Assembly: GCF_003672135.1 (NCBI RefSeq)
Contig: NC_039510.1
Span: 11,842,001 to 11,906,000 of the forward strand
Length of the DNA stretch: 64,000 bases
DNA from: Ooceraea biroi
Lineage: Eukaryota > Arthropoda > Insecta > Hymenoptera > Formicidae
Reading direction: 5' to 3'
A program made the translations under genes and the position numbers. The notes beneath the pieces were generated by a model that had not been told where the DNA came from, made no database searches, and saw only the letters and a program-made list of their open reading frames with translations. Below, in pieces: positions 61,356 to 64,000 of this stretch. The number at the start of each line of letters is the position of its first letter. The first letter of the stretch is position 1.

Positions 61356-64000
61356 GATAGAAACAATTCCGCCTCGGGGAAACGTTATTTCTGACCGCGA
61401 TGCGCGCGATCTCGGTACCTTCCCACCGTACGAGGTACGTCCTTGCCTCGAAAAAAGCCTCGCTCGTGTATCCTTGGCCAGGCGGAGGAAGAGTGCGATA
61501 AAAGAGCGAATTGACGACGCGGAGGGCGATAATGTCGTTCATTAAATTCCGGGGTGAAAGCCAGCATAAGGGAATCACTTCCCGTCGAATGTATCCGCCG
61601 TTCCGTGAAAAGACAACCCTCGTAAGATTTTCATAAAAGATGAATGACAAGATCGATATATATCGTCGAGATAAAATCACGACGTCTTTGAGAATCCTAG
61701 TTATCAGTTCTCTCCTTCCTCCTTCCTGTTTGGGGAATGATAAGTATACATATACATATAGAATAAAAGTAGGATTTTTCGGATATCTAGGTAAAAATAT
61801 TACTGTTGATATTCGAGGGGCCAGTGTCCCTTGGAAAACATTGAAAACACTTCCAGAGATTTGGAGGATACGCTCGTCAGAGATCTCTTTGACAAATGTG
61901 GGCGTAACCGTCAGCGCGATTCAAATAGATAAGAGAATTTTAGAAGAGAAAGAGACCGTTCTGTAAAATGAAATGGAAAACCTGACAAGAAGAAATCGGA
62001 TGCATTTTGCGAAAAGAGAATCCTAGTTGCTCGACTTATCGATTTTTCAATGAATCTTCCCGGGAGGTGAGTGAATACTTGTCCAAGGAAACACTATCCA
62101 GCGGTTTAATAAAGCTAAAACACGTGATATATTTGATAAGCTCTCATCCATCTCTATTATTCCTGTCGGATGATTTTATATTAATCAGAATGTAATGTAT
62201 ATTGAAATTTACGATTCAGCGACTCCATTCTCACCGTCTTTTGAAGATTTCTTTTTTCCAATTATTAACAGTGCACTTTCGAGCGCATATGCTAAATTTC
62301 ATTCGCGTGAACTTTCTGAATGCACGTATACATATGCATGATCAGAGAACTGCAAAATACAAGGCGCTTGTAATTACAGAATCGCGTGTTTGCTCACCCG
62401 ATAACGTTCCTCTAGGTGTGGATAACGTCATTTCTATCTAATAATAAAAGCGAATATTGTCGTCAGACACACTTTCTACATAAAGACGTGCGAATAAGGG
62501 TGTTTGTTAGTTTACAAATCTCTGCAAAAGCTTTAAAGATCTGATTAAGTACTTTTAGATATAATAGTTCATGAATTTATAAATTTCTAAAGTTTCTTTA
62601 ACCAAGGATCTTTCTGTATTCAGGCATAAATACATTAGCTCGTAGAGTAAATGTACGTAATGTAAAGCTACGAGATTGTTGAGTCACTTTTAAGCCTTCT
62701 ATTGTGATGTTTTATCAGTATATAAATATATAATATGAGTAAGTCAATACTTTTTAGCAGTAGATTACTTTAGCAACAAAGAACTTTGCGGCGTGATTGG
62801 CATCGTTAATGAAACTGTACGGAGAAAACTGAAACGGATGGGCGTTGTACAATCAGGATCACCGGACAATGCATTCAAATGTATTTTATACGATGACTGT
62901 GAATACCAAATATATTTAATCATGTAGGTCAAGGAACAGATATAAGCGTGTATGCACATCCTTACAAAACAATGCAGAGCATAATTGATGTCTTTGATAC
63001 TAACTTTTCTAATATTTTCCTCAAAGTTTCTATTACGTAAGCAGTAATCAAAGTAATCTTTAATCAGTCGCATATCCAATACTAATTTTCTCACGATCAT
63101 CTTCCAATCTTTTCATCGGGCAGAGTAAACTTTCTCTTTCTCGATTTGGTACATGAAGTACGCTTGCACAACGTACCTTTGTATAACTGTTTCTCCTGTA
63201 TTTGCATGTGTATCGCTCGTGTTGTGTATAACGATACGCATACAACAGAAATGGCACGCCCACGTTGAATTCGGGATTGACGTAAGCGAAAGGTGTAGAT
63301 AGTAGGGAAATACATTGAGAAAACGATTTTTTAACAATAGAACTCTCTTCGTTATTCTAGTTTGTGGAACAAATCGTTCAATTAGTAGCCATTAGTAGTA
63401 TCTGCAATTGGATTAAACTCGTCTGTCGAGCTTACAAAAGTATGATACGCGAATAAATGAACGAAAATATATTTTCATGAATTTCACTATCAGTGGTAAT
63501 CATAATCTAATTTCTGTGCAAGATGCAAAGTTCCTGTTTCGTTTCACTTTCCAAACAACATGAAATTTAATAATTGAATTAGTAACCTAATTTAACTAAA
63601 GCGCTATATAAATTGTTTGCTGAATATCCATGTGGCGCGTAATATACATCATTCACATTACATAACAAGCAGTTATTAAATTCATATTATTATATATAAA
63701 TTATTTATTCCATAAAGTTTATGTTATTACGTATTATATAAATGTACATACATACGGGCCAATTAAATAATTGATTTAAATCAAAATTACCTTATATCTA
63801 TAATTTACTGGTGATATTATTATTGCGCATATCATCACTAATCACTCTATGTTGTTGTTCAGTAAATAAAGTCAGCTCATTAAAACAAAAAAATGATGAG
63901 TACTAAATGTTCAATTAATTTCATCGTTTTAAATTTTCAAGGGTGATAAGTTCTCATAGTATAATTATTAATATACTATTATATAAAAATATCTATAATA
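61356..64000. other. unique non-coding sequence
   Basis: Mixed composition to about 62430, AT-rich at 62440-62780 and strongly AT-rich from 63560 to the end. The plus frame at 61640-61966 (108 codons) has a hydrophobic stretch after residue 15 (LRILVISSLLPP), but the region is AT-rich and no family is recognised. Confidence 0.55.

Noticed and set aside
1..64000. tRNA genes, rRNA, TTAGG telomeric repeats, bacterial operons
   Set aside because: Reading both strands by eye I found no GGTTCGA-type B box in a tRNA context, no TTAGG array and no bacterial gene organisation. A covariance-model tRNA scan would be decisive, and a high-scoring hit would overturn this.

Overview
This window looks like non-coding nuclear DNA of an insect, most likely a hymenopteran such as an ant. 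The reasons are compositional. It is a mosaic of AT-rich stretches and CpG-dense patches (cgcg, tcgcga and gcgcgc words are frequent). It also carries many short insect-type microsatellites (GA/CT, CA, six-base and four-base units) and small foldback elements. There are no operons, Shine-Dalgarno-led genes or dense long reading frames, so it is not bacterial or viral. The lineage is inferred from overall character, not from a recognised gene.

I could not identify any gene by homology. The longest open frames (about 240 codons, at 40882-41601 on + and 48541-49281 on -) have no domain I know, and similar frames overlap them on the other strand. Several shorter frames have coding-like codon patterns and are listed as unproven: 480-584 and 682-870, 22732-23076, 28275-28628, 29169-29501 and 38288-38482. 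The window is best read as an intergenic region or the inside of very large introns, possibly with a few unrecognised exons. I saw no tRNA, rRNA, known microRNA, CRISPR array or telomeric repeat.

Layout: 1-900 is CpG-rich with two coding-like frames. A GA microsatellite lies near 2.8 kb and a TATA-plus-E-box promoter candidate near 3.16 kb. From 5 to 16 kb there is unique sequence with small hairpins and simple repeats. At 16.87-17.29 kb two foldback elements sit side by side; the second has 17-bp perfect terminal inverted repeats and is the clearest mobile element here. 22.7-23.1 kb and 28.2-29.5 kb are stop-poor patches. 30.9-32.1 kb holds diverged direct repeats around an AT palindrome and a (CA)(CG) Z-DNA-type tract. 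Short structured elements follow at 33.2 and 39.1 kb. Strong CT and CCAT/CCAA microsatellites lie at 42.9 and 43.4 kb, and a long purine-rich tract at 46.4-46.9 kb. The remainder alternates AT-rich and CpG-rich unique sequence to the end.

No set of genes working together can be described. The items most worth checking are the paired foldback elements, the promoter candidate at 3.16 kb, the stop-free block at 29.14-29.46 kb and the coding-like frames.
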